Assembly: GCA_017303655.1 (NCBI GenBank)
Contig: JAFLCE010000025.1
Location: forward strand, 1-43,764
From: Anaerolineae bacterium
GTDB lineage: Bacteria; Chloroflexota; Anaerolineae; Anaerolineales; Villigracilaceae
Length of the DNA stretch: 43,764 bases
Reading direction: 5' to 3'
Shown here: piece after piece, positions 43,201 through 43,764 of the stretch
How the letters are laid out: every line of letters starts with the position of its first letter
How positions within the stretch are numbered: the first letter of the stretch is position 1
The notes under the pieces: generated by a model
What the model was told of the DNA's origin: nothing
Databases searched by the model: none
What the model saw: only the letters and a program-made list of their open reading frames with translations
Made by a program: the position numbers and the translations under genes

Positions 43201-43557
43201 GGGCTGTGCTCCAACCAACAAGACCACCGTTGGATAAGTGGACAGATCGCGGCAATCGAAGCCGAGTCCGCCTCTCAATATGCCAAATCCATTGGTAAGG
43301 AAACACTAGAAGTTCTCGACACCTTAAGCACCGATGAATTACCTAGGCTTGAACGTCTCACCGACACCCTCGCTCATGCAGACCGCGAGTTCCTCAAGCA
43401 AATGAAGTTGACCTTGCGAAAAGGCGTACAGGTCTTTGAGAAGTATGAAGGCAACACTCTCAATCATGGAAAAGAAGAATTGCTTGAGATCGCTCAGTCC
43501 CTGCCACAGGTTTTAGTGAACTATTATGAAGAATTGAAACCGGTTCTGGCAAAGTAA
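40213..43557 (+). CDS. IDO-like heme domain fused to FAD/NADPH reductase, cytochrome b5 and helical domain
   Basis: The ATG at 40213 gives 1114 residues; a start codon further upstream would overlap the preceding gene. Residues about 1-400 match the IDO heme superfamily: LIPWAEVSRRLHRPAPHLS, then DLNIYNW (about 120-147), KVNPNAY (230-236), GPSGTAIPTFTLMDIFFG (265-282), FPPHWQAFL (301-309) and GRHRLKAYGFL with H350 as proximal heme ligand. Residues about 402-810 match the sulfite-reductase-type reductase: RTYSISS with R574 for FAD, GTCSAYLSRL (614-623), MFAGGSGIAPFRSML for NADPH, FFGTRSRAELYYENEW and FYICGRTGFAKTV. No flavodoxin domain is present. A cytochrome b5 domain (about 820-897) follows, with heme ligands H852 (HAGG) and H876, exactly 24 apart. 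Residues about 905-1114 are helical and unrecognised. NADPH, FAD, b5 heme and IDO-type heme could pass electrons in one chain (inference). The substrate is unknown. A strong terminator follows. Confidence 0.8.
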   Translation: MTQMIPTRRVIIEAEATNRKLGHENLGFLSLSHGFMPIEMPRLALAKSHQIWDEVAAELPELFRTLGLRRRLDEMPILDASEASLPDGDLYRAASILGIFAHTYHYVEPKPYHAVPDSVLIPWAEVSRRLHRPAPHLSIIDLNIYNWRLVDLNKPVVMENMQLLIPIVGNGDECRFQSTPNEIVARFTPLIEMVIRAQEAVVADDRLALKRELTLLSDAFNDLTYSSFMKVNPNAYHPLYVDPVVWGKTVAPIATPYQTGTSIPGPSGTAIPTFTLMDIFFGRGTYGTSIGHETDRIRAWFPPHWQAFLNAAEEISVPKYVRTVDDAELTGSFQQAMDSYSGETGLLGRHRLKAYGFLDLSFKAGRSRTLGGFDGGFEDRLWDRMDDELEKARQERYAKTPATCHFVRVKKVQPLTSGGVMPTNRVVLDTTGTGLRYQPGDRCAILPENDPELVQKTLDALHATGDEPIPLNAVWRTAVQLRDGHQTSVILSLRTLLTFGRIRPISRYIAKILYEVTHNETLHRILEARAEDQWELWDLLNVLSKGGFNPKRLWKATLGEREHITRIVPPETFRTYSISSIQADDAANELHLTIGGLIYQTPDTDVSRASLRAGTCSAYLSRLGSASDSHPRRVSIKVIHPPRFSLPTDINKPVVMFAGGSGIAPFRSMLQARTGGENWLFFGTRSRAELYYENEWEALVASGQLNLQAAFSQEDLQLKVSKGKFSFAKGKRGHIDSVMLTPEMKDKLWELIQGDAFFYICGRTGFAKTVMDTMQSIIKERVGEENGRELFYRLVGEDRYLQEVFTTYGGAQFEQENIYPASEVVLRNSPEDGHWLIVNGRVYDVSEFAHLHAGGLKIIQSYAGMDATLSYKKIQHDVNPEVDSLLGMYQLGAVRRLNFGSGGGIAITPRGLQFVSLTELYQTWVRFLYTVVEMENALINDYSIRNEQVTHDEVRGKPRSSLYRTQVLLSTHERFLREYLAKASGRPLEYLWSLTSGLCSNQQDHRWISGQIAAIEAESASQYAKSIGKETLEVLDTLSTDELPRLERLTDTLAHADREFLKQMKLTLRKGVQVFEKYEGNTLNHGKEELLEIAQSLPQVLVNYYEELKPVLAK

Positions 43558-43575
43558 ACTGTGTTCAAATTCAAT

Positions 43576-43614
43576 AAAAAGTGACAGTCATCTTTGAGGT
43601 GACTGTCACTTTTT
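43576..43614. terminator. bidirectional terminator after the fusion gene
   Basis: Perfect 15-base arms AAAAAGTGACAGTCA (43576-43590) and TGACTGTCACTTTTT (43600-43614) enclose a 9-base loop. The A and T ends allow termination in both directions, serving the convergent partial gene as well. Confidence 0.85.
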
Positions 43615-43642
43615 AGATTTCTAAAAACATATCCTGGTTTTC

Positions 43643-43764
43643 TCAGGTTTCCATTGCTTGTTTCAATCGCTGCAAGTGATCCCCATCTTCTTTCTTCAGA
43701 ATAGATACGACTAATGGGAGCATGAGTTTTTTGACGCCGTTTGCTTTAATCTCGCACACCAAGC
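43643..43764 (-). CDS. C-terminal fragment of an SRPBCC/polyketide cyclase-like protein
   Basis: The 39 visible codons run off the window edge and end at TGA (43645-43643). The residues read VCEIKANGVKKLMLPL, then a helix with KKEDGDHLQRLKQAMET, which fits the terminal helix of START/SRPBCC small ligand-binding proteins. The evidence is short, so the family is tentative. Confidence 0.4.
   Translation of the reverse strand, partial: LVCEIKANGVKKLMLPLVVSILKKEDGDHLQRLKQAMET

Overview
The window looks like a chromosomal segment of an Anaerolineae-type Chloroflexota bacterium, probably environmental or metagenomic. The reasons are a one-chain GlyQS glycyl-tRNA synthetase, many membrane proteins built as cytoplasmic domain, one membrane helix, Thr/Pro-rich linker and outer domain, a TIR/formylglycine-generating-enzyme-like receptor, and family-5 solute-binding proteins with Thr/Pro/Ala-rich tethers. 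This placement is an inference from gene content; no marker-gene comparison was possible.

Layout. Bases 200-6865 (minus strand) hold dnaG, a membrane-tethered TlpA-like thioredoxin, a 90-residue membrane protein and glyQS. Bases 7037-11733 are an accessory stretch: an AT-rich TIR-coiled coil-FGE receptor, a REP-associated tyrosine transposase with REP-like palindromes in and beside it, a 43-residue acidic protein and two single-pass or two-pass membrane proteins of unknown role. Bases 11849-14624 (plus) form a unit with a textbook promoter and an inverted-repeat operator cluster, a 75-residue protein, an ArsR-type regulator and an MFS exporter. A PHP-domain protein follows. Bases 15643-18389 (minus) hold tRNA-Gln, glmU, cdd and recO, and a two-domain response regulator lies just upstream. 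Bases 19612-31290 (minus) form a large peptide/oligosaccharide-type ABC importer locus with two solute-binding proteins, one permease pair and four ATPases, split by terminators into at least three units. Bases 31676-43557 (plus) hold mscL with a zinc ribbon, a UvrD/PcrA helicase, an aldo/keto reductase-Nudix pair, a sugar nucleotidyltransferase, a DUF6504-like protein, an aminotransferase, ridA, and finally a pseudo-receiver/CBS protein followed 1 base later by a 1114-residue multidomain redox enzyme. An SUI1/YciH factor lies on the minus strand at 38476-38811.

The most unusual gene is the 1114-residue protein (40213-43557). Its first 400 residues carry the landmarks of the indoleamine 2,3-dioxygenase (IDO) heme superfamily. 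They are followed by a sulfite-reductase-type FAD/NADPH reductase module, a cytochrome b5 domain with both heme histidines at the canonical 24-residue spacing, and an unrecognised helical domain. Because animal IDO must be kept ferrous and cytochrome b5 with its reductases can do this, the chain reads as a self-sufficient heme oxygenase. The arginine that binds the tryptophan carboxylate in IDO1 does not appear to be conserved, so the substrate is open.

Other notable items are a solute-binding protein whose two halves appear circularly permuted, a REP-like palindrome translated in frame inside glyS, the same kind of element inside the transposase gene, a dispersed low-complexity repeat at interdomain linkers of two unrelated genes, and a sharp base-composition break inside dnaG. 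No CRISPR array, rRNA or complete insertion sequence with terminal repeats was seen.
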